Position numbers and translations under genes: made by a program. A stretch of 64,000 nucleotides of DNA, taken from NCBI RefSeq assembly GCF_963678635.1, contig NC_087071.1, positions 12,973,088-13,037,087 of the forward strand, in the 5' to 3' direction. The DNA comes from Symsagittifera roscoffensis (Eukaryota > Xenacoelomorpha > Acoela > Convolutidae). A model generated the notes under the pieces. That model saw only the letters and a program-made list of their open reading frames with translations. It did not search any database and was not told the DNA's origin. Of the stretch, positions 1 to 9,952 are shown piece by piece (positions within the stretch are counted from its first letter, which is position 1; each line of letters starts with the position of its first letter).

Positions 1-48
1 TATTTCTAGAATAACGTTGTTATCATAAAAGGAACATTGCGTGGGTGG

Positions 49-79
49 TGACGTCACTTCTAAATATAGAATGACGTCA
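49..79. promoter_or_regulatory. pair of CRE (TGACGTCA) octamers
   Basis: Two perfect palindromic TGACGTCA octamers lie at 49-56 and 72-79, 23 bp apart. This octamer is the CREB/ATF site. They lie 40-70 bp before the ATG at 119 that I prefer for the first small gene, so they could be proximal promoter elements. Two exact copies so close in AT-rich DNA are unlikely by chance. The second overlaps an in-frame ATG at 71, so if this is promoter, the downstream ATG is the true start. Binding is inference. Confidence 0.5.
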
Positions 80-118
80 TACATCTGTAATAGAGTAAGA
101 GAAATAGCAACGTACAAC

Positions 119-313
119 ATGAGGAGGGTGTGTGTGACAATCAAGAAGTACAACGTGAGCAAGCCGCCCTACATTCAGATTCGACTCTTCACTGCAAAGG
201 AAAATGAAGACTTGAAGCAAGTTGCATATGTCAACTATACTTTGAATGAATTCAAAGAACTGTCCCAAATATTGGGAGACTTTATGTTTGTTGATAATTG
301 TAAACCTCAGTAA
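119..313 (+). CDS. small PC4-like single-stranded-DNA-binding fold protein (64 aa)
   Basis: An intronless frame from ATG 119 to TAA 311-313. It is also open upstream to ATG 71, but that lies inside a CRE-like site. The protein has the strand pattern of the PC4/p15 coactivator family: VCVTIKKY, then PPYIQIRLFT, a charged turn (KENEDLK), VAYVNYTL, and a C-terminal helix FKELSQIL. PC4 proteins bind single-stranded DNA as dimers and act in transcription or repair. The assignment rests on this pattern, not on exact motifs, so it is tentative. The next gene downstream has a similar pattern, suggesting a local family. The gene may begin upstream of the window. Confidence 0.45.
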   Translation: MRRVCVTIKKYNVSKPPYIQIRLFTAKENEDLKQVAYVNYTLNEFKELSQILGDFMFVDNCKPQ

Positions 314-812
314 AGCTTTGTGATGTTTTGCATCTTTGGTAATTGAGATATTATTGGTTCAAAACTATTTTTTCTCACTAAAGTGTATATTTAAAGCTGT
401 ATTATCTGAGGAAAAGTCAGACAAAACAAACAATTTAATCGAAATTGACATAAAACACTAACCAATTATGAAATGATTTTCCAGTATTTGTTTATGAAAT
501 TACAGATAAATTTATTTAAAAACTGTTTTTATCTAAATTTACTTAAATTTTGCCTCAATTTAAGAAAATTACAAACAAGTTGAAAACATTATCATTATTT
601 ATTTTTTTTTTTTAGATTTTTTGAATTTCATTGGTTGTTTTCAAATTTTTTCTGCCTTAATTTGAAGATTTTATTGACTGCATGAATTTCCTTGCAACTA
701 ATTCGACTCTAAGTAATTAAAAAATATTTATGGTGACTGTTACTACAAAATATTTTAAAAATGTTAAAACAATTCGAGTTTTTAAGTTTTTTCATATATT
801 TCAGTAAGAAAA
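314..812. other. AT-rich intergenic spacer
   Basis: About 500 bp of AT-rich DNA with homopolymer runs. I see no open frame, repeat or RNA structure worth naming. An AATAAA-type signal for the preceding gene is not clear. Confidence 0.5.
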
Positions 813-1367
813 ATGTTTCCATCAAAAGCGTTTTCAATGTCTGAATTGAACATTTATCAGATTTTAAAATTAAACTACTACAAAAAACTACAAGAATGGT
901 GGACACATGAAGTTGATGGAGATTGTATTAGTTTTAATTTGTATAGAAGTACAGAAAGTTCAATAGTTTTGTTAAAAAGATGGAGAGGAGATTACAAAAA
1001 AGAAGAGTACTGTCAGATATATCAACAATGTTTTTATTTAGAAGAGTTAACTCAGATTGAGTGGTCGATCAGTAAAAAACAAAACAATGGAAGAGCCTAT
1101 GAAACAGAAATTGGAGATAAGGAACATCAATTCGATTATTGTTTTGAATTTGATACAAATACAAAATCCAGATTTGTCAGAATATCTTTTGATCGTTTAT
1201 CCAAATTTGATAGACTTCCGGTTGTTTATACTACAATATACCAAAAACAAAACGATAAAAACGTATATTTTGGTAATTTCTTTTTTCACTGGTTAGAAAT
1301 AGAGCAAATCGGAAAAATTTTGTTCGAAATTTCAAAATTTGAATTGAATATCGAAAAAACCATATAA
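813..1367 (+). CDS. intronless protein with two PC4-like beta-sheet modules (184 aa)
   Basis: Opens with ATG 813 (a second ATG follows at 837) and ends at TAA 1365-1367. A 555-nt frame is long for DNA this AT-rich, which supports a real gene. Residues about 38-90 (CISFNLYR, SIVLLKRWRGDY, CQIYQQCFYL, ELTQIEWSI) and about 108-175 (QFDYCFEF, FVRISFD, PVVYTTIYQ, VYFGNFFFHWLEIEQIGKIL) each show several beta strands followed by a helix, the PC4/p15 order. Two modules in one chain would form an intramolecular pair. The function is inferred from fold pattern only. It sits between a 64-aa PC4-like gene and a zinc-finger gene, all on the plus strand. Confidence 0.45.
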   Translation: MFPSKAFSMSELNIYQILKLNYYKKLQEWWTHEVDGDCISFNLYRSTESSIVLLKRWRGDYKKEEYCQIYQQCFYLEELTQIEWSISKKQNNGRAYETEIGDKEHQFDYCFEFDTNTKSRFVRISFDRLSKFDRLPVVYTTIYQKQNDKNVYFGNFFFHWLEIEQIGKILFEISKFELNIEKTI

Positions 1368-1520
1368 ACTAGACAAGAAATCTCATTTATCCCACTAGTG
1401 TATCAAACTTCAACTCTTAGTTATGTTGGAAAAATTCAATAAAATTTATTGATTAAGAAGTTTCATAAACATAGTCTGGTTCTGATCTACAAAGTTTTTA
1501 AAATCTGTGATTATTTCATT

Positions 1521-1850
1521 CTGATTGGTTATTAACACAAATAATGTCTGTGAAAGTATCCTCAAAATCTACAAAAGTTAAAGAAATTGTTGAAAAATTC
1601 ACGAGAAGAAGAACTCAACTCTGATTGGTTGACTTTAAGTTTCTTGAAAATTTCACGACTTTTGAAGCTCAACTCTGATAGGTTGACATTGAATTTGTTG
1701 AAAACTACATGAGTTTTGAAGCTCAATTCTGATTGGTGGACATTGAATTTGTCGAAAATCACATAACTATTGAAGCTCAATTCTGATTGGTTGATATCAG
1801 AAAAGATAAAAGTTTCCTTGTAATTAATACTCGATTCTGATTGGTTGATA
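1521..1850. repeat. 54-bp tandem repeat carrying CCAAT boxes
   Basis: CTGATTGGTT or near variants start at 1621, 1675, 1729, 1783 and 1837, an exact 54-bp spacing, with another copy at 1521. On the minus strand each reads AACCAATCAG, the NF-Y (CCAAT-box) consensus; the 1675 copy is mutated (GATAGG). The array lies 210-540 bp upstream of the zinc-finger gene at 2063 and downstream of the 184-aa gene, so it is placed as a promoter-proximal array. A minus-strand frame through it stays open only because 54 is divisible by three. Confidence 0.7.
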
Positions 1851-2062
1851 CTTTTAAAAATTCCATGGTTAGATTGGATGATTTTTATTTCAGCTAGGCT
1901 AAATAGCATATCCATTCTGATTTTCTTTCTCGTTAAAAACAATTGGTTAATAATTTTGCTGTTTTTATTTAATTTTATTCATTTTTTGAGGCTATTCAAC
2001 TCACCTTATCTAAGAATTTGGTACATTTTAAATCTCCCATATAATTTTTCCTTACTATTGAG

Positions 2063-2543
2063 ATGCCTTCACTCAATAGAAACGAAAGAGTTGCATGTCT
2101 TGAATGTGGCAGGGAATACACTCACAAAGATGCATCAAGACATCGTAGAACATGTGGTGTTTTGAAGTGTTCTAACTGTAATTTTTATACTTATAGCAGC
2201 GAGGAACTCGCTAATCATTTCAAGAAGAAGCATTCTCAGCATAATATTAAATTATTTGCTCAGCAGACTCCAAACACACTTCAGGAAAAGGTAAAATTTA
2301 AAGTTTTTTTTTTTTGAAAAACTTTGAAATTACTATGATTATTAGTTTTTACTGAATCTGAAAAATCTCAGCAATTGTAACAAATCTAGTCAATAATTAT
2401 ACAGGGTTTTCCTTACATAACTGAACTGTCATCAATTTTTTTATTCAAAGGTTTTGATTGATGTTAAAGACAGCAAAAATCGAGTTCAAATCGTCGTGAA
2501 GCTTTCCATGGAACTCGATCCGAAAACTTTTAATCAACAGTAA
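2063..2543 (+). CDS. two-exon C2H2/C2HC zinc-finger protein (106 aa)
   Basis: Exon 1 is 2063-2290 and ends at a GTAAAA donor; exon 2 is 2451-2543 after a TTCAAAG acceptor; the phase-0 join gives 106 aa ending at TAA. Exon 1 encodes two finger-like modules: CLECGREYTH..H...C (C2HC) and CSNCNFYTY followed by NHFKKKH (C2H2). Exon 2 adds a short segment with alternating hydrophobic residues (VLIDV, VQIVVKL). The intron is 160 bp. Likely a nucleic-acid-binding protein; the partner is unknown. The CCAAT array just upstream is a candidate promoter. Confidence 0.6.
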
Positions 2544-5196
2544 AAACTCCCTTGGTTGCAAGCTTGCGGAGACTTTGTTGTGATAAATTTGTAGTAAAGT
2601 GCATAACATATGCTAATGAGTATTTAAGTATTCGCCTAAAATTTGTGAAACTTGGATATTTGAAAAACATCAACTAATTGAAAGCTTTTTGTAGTTGCTA
2701 TTTTAAAGTTTTCCTTGTTTAGTGCTTGTACAAGTGTTCATAGAGCAGAGCTTTTTAAGCAGATTGACTTATTAAGAATTATGTTTTTTTATTGAATTTT
2801 TAATGATTTCAGAAAAGAAATTGATAAATGACCTGGAAAAATGTATATTTTGCTAAACTTTGAAAATTTCAAGACAATGATATACATCAATCCAACTAAA
2901 AATTTATTCTAGAGTAGATGTTCAGATTTAAAACAGCATTATACATTTATGAGGTTGAGAAAATCCTTTAAAGCTTTTTAGTAAAGGATTTATGGTTTTA
3001 ATTCAGCTTCGGATTATTGATCGTTTGTTGAAAAGATACATTTTTCCATCTAAAATTCAATTTTCAAGGAAAAATTTGCTCAAATTTTATTCATTTGGTA
3101 GATAGTAGATCAAGCAGAAACTGAGAAAACGCTAAAATGAGAAAGAAACTCAATTTATTCCTTAGGAGATTTGAGATACTTTTACTAATATTTAGCTTAT
3201 AAAGTATATCTTGACTCACAAAGTCTTATAATTATCCGTAATTCATTAGAAAAAATTGCTATCATTTGATATATTAGTTACTTTATAGTAAAGATCAAAT
3301 GTTTTGAGGATAATTTTTGAAAAGCAAACCCAATTCGACATCTTTTGAAAGAAGATACAAAGCATAAATCGAAAACTTGCTTTCATGATCTACTTTTCCT
3401 TGCTACATACACAATACTACTTAGAATATACAACACTATATACAATACATTACTACATTTTTACTACAGAGTTTTTTTTTCTTAATAAAAATCGGGAAAT
3501 TACACAATTGTTCCAGTTTGCACCTTGATTTGCTTTGCTAAATCAATTTTTTGAGACTCGCTCATTCAGAAGTTTTTATATTGTAGATGTTAGGATCTTT
3601 TTTTCTCTTGCGTATTTCCGGAGATTTTTGAGAAAATTTCCGTCATAAATTAAGAAAAAAGCGAGTAAATAAATATTTTGCAAGAAAAGTGATAGTTATT
3701 GATCCCAAAATGTGTATTTTTGTTTAAATAGTTTACAATAGCAACTGAACAGTGGAACCTTGAAGAAGATATTACCATTTTTTATTGTAATAATCATACG
3801 GTATCAGTTCTAATTTCATCTCTGCTAGCAAATTGTTCGTTCAATTGATACTACTTTCCTCCTAAATTTACCAGTTTTGACTAAATTTTCTAGTAAAGTG
3901 TGTTCAATAGGGAAAACATGTTTTAAACAGAAAGCAAGAATAACTTTAAAACAGGGAAAAACTCTACGGAAACTCTTGAAAGTTATGTTGCAGAAGCAAC
4001 AGAGATATAATCATCAGTTATGAAGAAGTTTTTGTTGAATTTGAGCTAATATCGAATGAATTTTTTTGAAACATTTATCCCATTTTAAACAATTTTAGCA
4101 ATAAACTGTTCTTTTTTATCAATAATCTGAAATTTCTAATTTTTAATATAAAAATTTTCTCACAAATTGTAATTTTTTTTACAAATTTGGGTAATTCAAT
4201 GAGAAAAAAAATGAGGAGGAGTTGAATCATGGAGTTTGATTTAGAAATTTCATAGGATTTTACCCTTAATGTTCATTTGAATTGAGATTCCTAAAATAAA
4301 TCCCTGGACTGGACAAACAAAAAACAGTTAAAAACCAAAATAAAAGGTTCGAAGTGGAAAATTTCATGTAAATTTGATTAATTTTTATTTTACCTTCTCA
4401 AAAATTACGACTAATTTCACTGTTTTCTGGAAGTTTCAATATTGATTCTGCTAGTATGAACATTCTTTTCTGCGTTTAGAGCATTGTATAACCAATTATT
4501 TAGCTCAAATTAAGGTAAACTTCATCGTATTTCAATATTTTGAAAAAAAAAATTGTGGAAAAAGTCATTTTTTTATTCAAAATTTTGTATCATTGTCTCA
4601 ACATAATGCCAATTAACATACAGTCTTAGCAAATTTTTAAAATCTATACGTAAAAGTATGTTTGAAATTAGATCAAAAGCAACAATACATTAGCCAAAAT
4701 TATGAGATTTCTGCAATTTTTTCCAAATATTTGAAATTTTTCCAAATACTTGAAATTTTTGCAATTTTTTCCAAATACTTGAAATTTTTGCAATTTTTTC
4801 CAAATACTTGAAATTTTTGCAATTTTTTCTCAAGAAATTTGAATTTTTTCGAAGTTTCAGTAGGTTTCAGCATTGTTTCATTTAGATAGAAAGTAAGATT
4901 ATTTAATAAATTAGGTCAAACAATAGCTAACCTTATCGTGTTTTGAAGTTTTTCGAAAAAAATTTTCATAAAAATTCCAAATTTTTGCACAAAAACTCTT
5001 ACCATTGACTTACCATGCACCAAAAAACTAAATACATAACCTTTATTCTACAATCTACACGTAATTAACAATTAACTATTCCCAATTAGTTAACGCGCGC
5101 CAAAAACTTTGCGAAAAAAATAAACAAAAACCAAAAAATTTTCGTTTTTCTTACCATTATCTTACCATCACACAAACCATAAAACCTTACCATCCG
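2544..5196. other. long AT-rich non-coding spacer
   Basis: About 2.6 kb of AT-rich sequence with no open frame of note on either strand. It contains homopolymers, loose repeats of TTGAAATTTTT-type sequence and one clear 29-bp tandem array, listed separately. I see no RNA gene or transposon ends here. Confidence 0.5.
4712..4830. repeat. 29-bp minisatellite
   Basis: The unit contains GCAATTTTTTCCAAATACTT. GCAATTTT begins at 4713, 4761, 4790 and 4819; the last three are exactly 29 bp apart and the first interval is irregular (48 bp). Confidence 0.75.
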
Positions 5197-5285
5197 TATT
5201 CCCTATCTTAATACATTGTAGACTCTATACCCAATCTTAATACATAGCCTGCAGACCGGATGCTCTATTCCCTATCTTAATACAT
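5197..5285. repeat. three copies of a 20-bp motif
   Basis: TATTCCCTATCTTAATACAT occurs at 5197 and 5266, with a one- to two-base variant at 5226. The third copy ends where a GC-richer gypsy remnant begins, so it may mark the junction of an inserted element. Confidence 0.6.
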
Positions 5286-7330
5286 GTGGGTCTGCAGGGA
5301 CCCCCCCCTGATCACCTCCAACATCTACTACTTATGTCGCCTCCAGATAAATTCTGCCAGAAACTTCATACAAACTGGCCTGGATGGGACTTGTGTAACA
5401 TCGAACTGAATCCGCCTCGGCCCGCAGCTGGTATGACTGTTTTGTTGTCCAAGAAAAGTAGATCATCTCTGGTGTATAGGTCCTTCTCATAGTTTTTCAT
5501 GTCGAATCTATGAACTTCCAGTGGGCTTCAAATATCTGTTTCCACTCATCGAGTAATCTTGTGGGTGGCATCTGGACGAACGCATCGAATGTCTTTGATG
5601 CTGACCAGTGGCGTTTTGGGTAACTTTTTTCGAAATGGCACATTGAGTTCAGTTCTTTTACCAGTCTCTGGCTCGCAAGTTAGTGAGTGGAAGTCTGTAA
5701 TGTCATTTGACACATACAGTGGGAGCCACGAGACTGTATCAGATGACTACTCATTAGAGACACCAATAACCAGCCGCAACAAAAATGGTGAATCGCCACT
5801 ATAGGTCAGCTTTGCTCCTAACTGTTTTAGGGAATTTGTTTGGCCGTACAAGCAACCCGATTCTTGGTCGCCTGCTGTGGTAGGACCAACGTTCTGCTCC
5901 AAGGCGTATCTGCTGTTTTTTCCACGGATCGCCGAATTTAATGATAAAATTAATCAAAGGGGTACGTAAATTCATAAAATAAGCGATGCGGAGACTAATT
6001 GTCATGAGAGATTTTTTTCCAAAGTAAAAATTGACTTACCTGCGAAACAGAAAACACTGCTAGTCGACTGTACACTAATATTGACATCGAGGAGCCTGAA
6101 CGCGAGCCTGGTATCCTCCACACCCCCAATCCACGCGTAATTCTTGAAGCTCCGTCGTTTTCAGTGAAAGAAACGCAACTACTTCGACGCAAGAAACTAG
6201 GTCACTTCGAAATACAGAAAATGTTTTCTCGGGCTTACAGAAGTTTGTAAAGTTAACCACTATTTCGGCGGTTGCTCGACAAATGTGTCTAGGAGAAGGA
6301 ACGAATGATTTGAATCCTGTAATTTCAAGCCGAGATCGGATAGTGTTGATAATATCGTCAACGTTTCCGGTTTTTGTCGCCTTAGCCAAATCGTACTTGA
6401 AATCTTTCGAAGATTCCCGTTTTTTAAATAAGCGAGTATTTATAAAACGGGTCGGAAAAGTAAATCTACACTTTTTGCGAACACCTTTACCGCGTTTTAT
6501 TCTCTGGGATCTTTTTCAGCTACTTCCATTAGTCCCTGGAGGCTAATTCTATGACATCGAACATAAAACAGAACTTGGCGCTAAAATCTTTCAGACCTTT
6601 TGGAGTGCGCCATTCTTGTAGTTTCTACAGTGCTCTCTTCCGAGTAGTCTTACGAGGAATCACGTGCTTCGAAAATTGAATATGATGGTGCCTGTATAAG
6701 GATGCGGTTGCCGAACTTCTTGATGGTTCTGAGGGTGATGGAAGAGCTAATGGTTGTGAGATTGCTGATTCTGTTGATGTCGGTGTTCTTGGTGAGTTTC
6801 CTAACTTTTCTAAGGGCGGTGTCAATCTGTTATGATGGTTTATACCACTAAAATGGGAGTATTTGGGTAGCATTGTTTCTGAAAAGAGAAACTTGACCAG
6901 TTTCCTCCGTTTTTCGTTAATCGGTATTTCCTTGAAGCCCTGTAGAATTAACATCTGCATGATTCCTGCTGCTACTGCAATCGAATGACTGAGTTGCCCT
7001 GGTAATGCTTATTTTCGTACAAGATCGTCAGCTTCCAATGTGGTTCCATCGACCATTTCTGAAACTAGTCTAATCATTGTTCGATATTTGTTTGCCAATT
7101 CTTTTCCTGCTGTTTTGTTCAAAAATTTGGCGTCTACAAATTTTCGATCATTATCTGATGCTATCGAATTGATTCCACAATACTTTTCTTGGTCATCGAA
7201 GGTGGTATCCGTCGTGTCGTTCATTTGTATGTCGTTTCGTACGCGTCGGTTTGCGCGTCGAGTGCCGTATCGGTTTTGTCGACACTCGTGTCGGTTTTGT
7301 TTGTCGGAATCATTTCAGGTGCAGTAACGA
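5286..7330 (-). pseudogene. decayed Ty3/gypsy-type retroelement remnant
   Basis: This block is richer in GC and in open frames on the minus strand. Near 5290-5460 the minus strand encodes the region before and into an integrase zinc-binding domain (DDLLFLDN, TVIPAAGR, then MLHKSHPGQF), typical of gypsy integrases. Minus frames at 7009-7224, 6625-6960 and 6075-6389 look like Gag: a charged N-terminal part, then a Pro/Ser-rich stretch (TPTSTES). Reverse transcriptase is not visible, so an internal part seems deleted. Stops and frame changes separate the pieces. The element class is known from the integrase motif; the Gag call is inference. Confidence 0.55.
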
Positions 7331-8300
7331 ATGAATTTAGAAGATTTTTAAACTGAATTTGAAAGAGGTGCAGTGATGAAAGAATAGAGGGTGTTACTTA
7401 ATTTCTCCATATCCGTGGAGATACCGATTTGCTCAATTGGAAAACTTGGCCTAACCGGCTTGGCCAAACTTATCGAAACAATTATGAAAATTGTTTGGAT
7501 ACTTTTTAAGCCGTCATTTAAACTAGTAACGAATTGTTTCTTGAGTTTGATTAATTAGATTTTCAAGTTTTTAGATTTCATAGTACAAATTGTTATGGTA
7601 ATCGGAGGAGATAAACCAAATGGTTATGGTAATCGGAGGAGATCAATAATTCTTGAAATACCCAGTTTAACTATACCATGTAATTCTAAGTTATACCCTT
7701 TTTTCCTGTGATTTTTAACTAGGCCTAACCGACTTGGCTAAGCTTAGGTTGAGCTTCAAAGCCAGCGGATAGACTTCATAGTCAACTAGAGTCATAATTG
7801 TTTCGAAACTTTTTAAGCCGTCAACTAAAAAAGTCACTAATAAGTGTTTCTTGAATTTGATTTATTGGTTTTTCAAATGTTAGATTTCATAATTCTTGAT
7901 TATCATACGCTCCTCATATACACTCCTCATTTTTCCGGTTTTATGTTTTCTTGAAAAAAGTGTTTCATCTTCAAAAGTATTTTTTCCAGTAAAAAAAAAC
8001 ACTAATTATGTGTAACTATGACTAATGAGAGGAATGTGTAATCGCGCCATGCCGTCTATCCCAAATACTGAAAATCTCAAATTTTGACCGAAGGGAATCT
8101 GTGATGGCGCCGCGTAGTCTATTGCCCATCGTAAAAACTGAAATAGTTTGTTCTAGTTTTGCAAAATCTCAATAGTTCTTGTTGCAATTCAAATCAATAT
8201 CAGATACTGATCAGTTCGTTCCAATTTTGTTCCAATTTACATTACAAGTCGTAACTCAATGGGAAAATCTCAATATACACTGACAAGTTTTTTGCAGTTG
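7331..8300. repeat. diverged direct duplication, period about 285 bp
   Basis: A block beginning near 7440 (GGCCTAACCGGCTTGGC, then TTTTTAAGCCGTCA) recurs near 7725 with substitutions. Within the first copy, TTATGGTAATCGGAGGAGAT is itself repeated 31 bp apart (about 7592 and 7623). No coding frame. CCCAAATACTGA near 8060 foreshadows the array that follows. Confidence 0.55.
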
Positions 8301-8735
8301 CAAAATCCCAAATACTGACAAAATCCTAATACTGACAAAATCCCAAATACTGACAAAATCCCAATTACTGACAAAATCCCAAAAACTGACAAAATCCCAA
8401 CTACTGCCAAATTCCCAAAAACTGACAAAATCCCAAATACTGACAAAATCCCAACCCTGACAAAATCCCAAATCCTGACAAAATCCCAATTACTGACAAA
8501 TTCCCAAATACTCACAAAATCCCAATTACTGACAAAATCTAAAATACTGACGAAATCCCAAATACTGACAAAATCCCAATACTGACAAAATCCGAAATAC
8601 TGAAAAAATCCCATTTACTGTGATTAATTGGGATTTTGTCAGTATTTGGGATTTAGCAGAACTGCAAAGAACTATAATCAGTATTTGGGATTTTGCAGAA
8701 CTACAACGAACTATAATCAGTATTTGAGACTTTAG
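8301..8735. repeat. 17-18-bp minisatellite with an inverted flank
   Basis: About 18 copies of AAAATCCCAAATACTGAC run from 8301 to 8620. At 8628-8735 three or four copies of the same motif lie in the opposite orientation (GTCAGTATTTGGGATTT), so transcripts could fold back on themselves. Related motifs occur at 8060 and, modified, in the array at 10966. There is no uniform spacer, so this is not CRISPR. Confidence 0.85.
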
Positions 8736-8788
8736 AATGGGGTGTGTAGTTAAAAGGGTGCAAAATTTGTGGGGGCCGCAGAGTGGAG

Positions 8789-8832
8789 AAAATAACAAGT
8801 TCCAAAACCGCGGTTTTGGATCCTGTTATTTT
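8789..8832. repeat. strong palindrome
   Basis: TCCAAAACCGCGGTTTTGGA (8801-8820) is a perfect 20-bp palindrome. Outside 3-base mismatches, AAAATAACA (8789-8797) pairs with TGTTATTTT (8824-8832). A partial core (AAAACCGCGGTT) recurs near 8920. It can form a cruciform or hairpin; the GC core stands out from its AT-rich surroundings. Confidence 0.75.
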
Positions 8833-9516
8833 TTCACCTTTATGGTACCTTGTAACGAATATGCCATCAAGAATTTTAACTTAAAATATTATTTCATGAA
8901 AATTGATTTGTTAGTATTAAAAAACCGCGGTTGATTCTATCAATTTATTTTAAAAAATTTTTCAGATCTGATTCGGTTTTATTTTCGATTTGATTTCCTT
9001 TATTCATTACCGATCAACCCGATATATGACTGTCTTCGTGTGCAAAACTAAGTTTATCTTGATTCTCAACGTTTATCTTAGGATACTAACGGGTCTGATG
9101 GCCTGGAGGTAAAGAAAATGGCTCCCAAACCAATGGTTAAGGGATCGAATTCGCGCCTCTGCCGGATGTATTTAAAACAACGAAGTAAACGTTTATCACA
9201 ATTATTGTTGCCTAAAAGACGTTTGTTTTTTAAATTGTATATCATAAAAAAATTTAGGGCTCGCATTTCACAATTGAGGTACCAATTTCACATCGTAAAG
9301 GACATCACAAATTTGATGTGACAAAATTTCTGAAATGTTTGATCCTGATTTTTAAAAAAATGATGTAGATAGTGATTAAGAATTTGTTGATTCCACTAAA
9401 ATCGTTGGATTTTTTTTCTTTTCCCCCACCTCACATATGAATCATTTTTATATTGTAAGGAGGGCTTTGCTATTAGTCCTTTCGTGGACTGATTTTATTT
9501 TGCTTTTCGTTTCCAG
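8833..9516. other. spacer with no supported gene
   Basis: AT-rich sequence. A short plus-strand frame at 9118-9321 is rich in Lys/Arg, but I could not link it to splice sites or a family. A good acceptor (TTTCGTTTCCAG) ends at 9516. Confidence 0.4.
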
Positions 9517-9857
9517 AGTGCGACCTACGCTTTTCGCAAAAAAACAACATGGTCGGCCATTTTGCTGAAAAGCGTTGCCAGAAGAAGGATGCGACACTGC
9601 AAAAACTGACTTGCATGTTCTGTGGCACGGAGGGCTTCAGCGACTGCCACAGAACTGCAGAGCATGTGTTGTCACCTGGATTCTAGGAGAAAATAAGAGC
9701 CAATCGAAGATCTGGGCTCAAACGAAAGCTGCTCTCTCCCACTAGGAAAAGTTATAACTTTGCGCGGGACACTTATGAGGGGTGCCAATTATCATTCAGA
9801 GCGAAGCAGAGGAGGGCAAATTTGATCTGCGAGGATGAAATGCTGTCGATGATCAGA
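9517..9857 (+). pseudogene. zinc-finger exon with an in-frame amber stop
   Basis: Bounded by acceptor TTTCCAG and donor GTGAGT; 341 nt, entering with two bases of a split codon and leaving in phase 0. The frame encodes the second half of a finger (CDLRFSQ..MVGHFAEKRC) and a second module (LTCMFCGTEGFSDCHRTAEH). TAG at 9684-9686 interrupts it, yet the same frame continues open for 57 codons (rich in Arg/Lys) right up to the donor. Either the gene is newly broken, or the stop is the true end and the open tail is chance. It resembles the zinc-finger gene at 2063 in layout. Confidence 0.45.
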
Positions 9858-9952
9858 GTGAGTGAATATGTGTCCTTTTGAAATAAGATATAAAATAAGA
9901 TATGTTTTTTGACTTCATATTCAAACTGTTTTCATTCAAGCCATCTTTCAAG

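Noticed and set aside
1562-1942. 126-aa minus-strand frame with NQSELS repeats
   Set aside because: It is the 54-bp tandem repeat read in a frame that stays open because 54 is a multiple of three; the plus-strand CCAAT motif explains the pattern better.
8256-8614. Minus-strand frames of WDFVSIWDFVS-type repeats
   Set aside because: Low-complexity translation of the 17-18-bp minisatellite; two frames are open at once.
8301-8620. CRISPR-like array
   Set aside because: Units are contiguous and have no unique spacers; the DNA is eukaryotic.
9684-9686. A reassigned genetic code in which TAG is sense
   Set aside because: Other genes use normal stops, and TGA, TAG and TAA all interrupt decayed frames, so local inactivation is the simpler reading.
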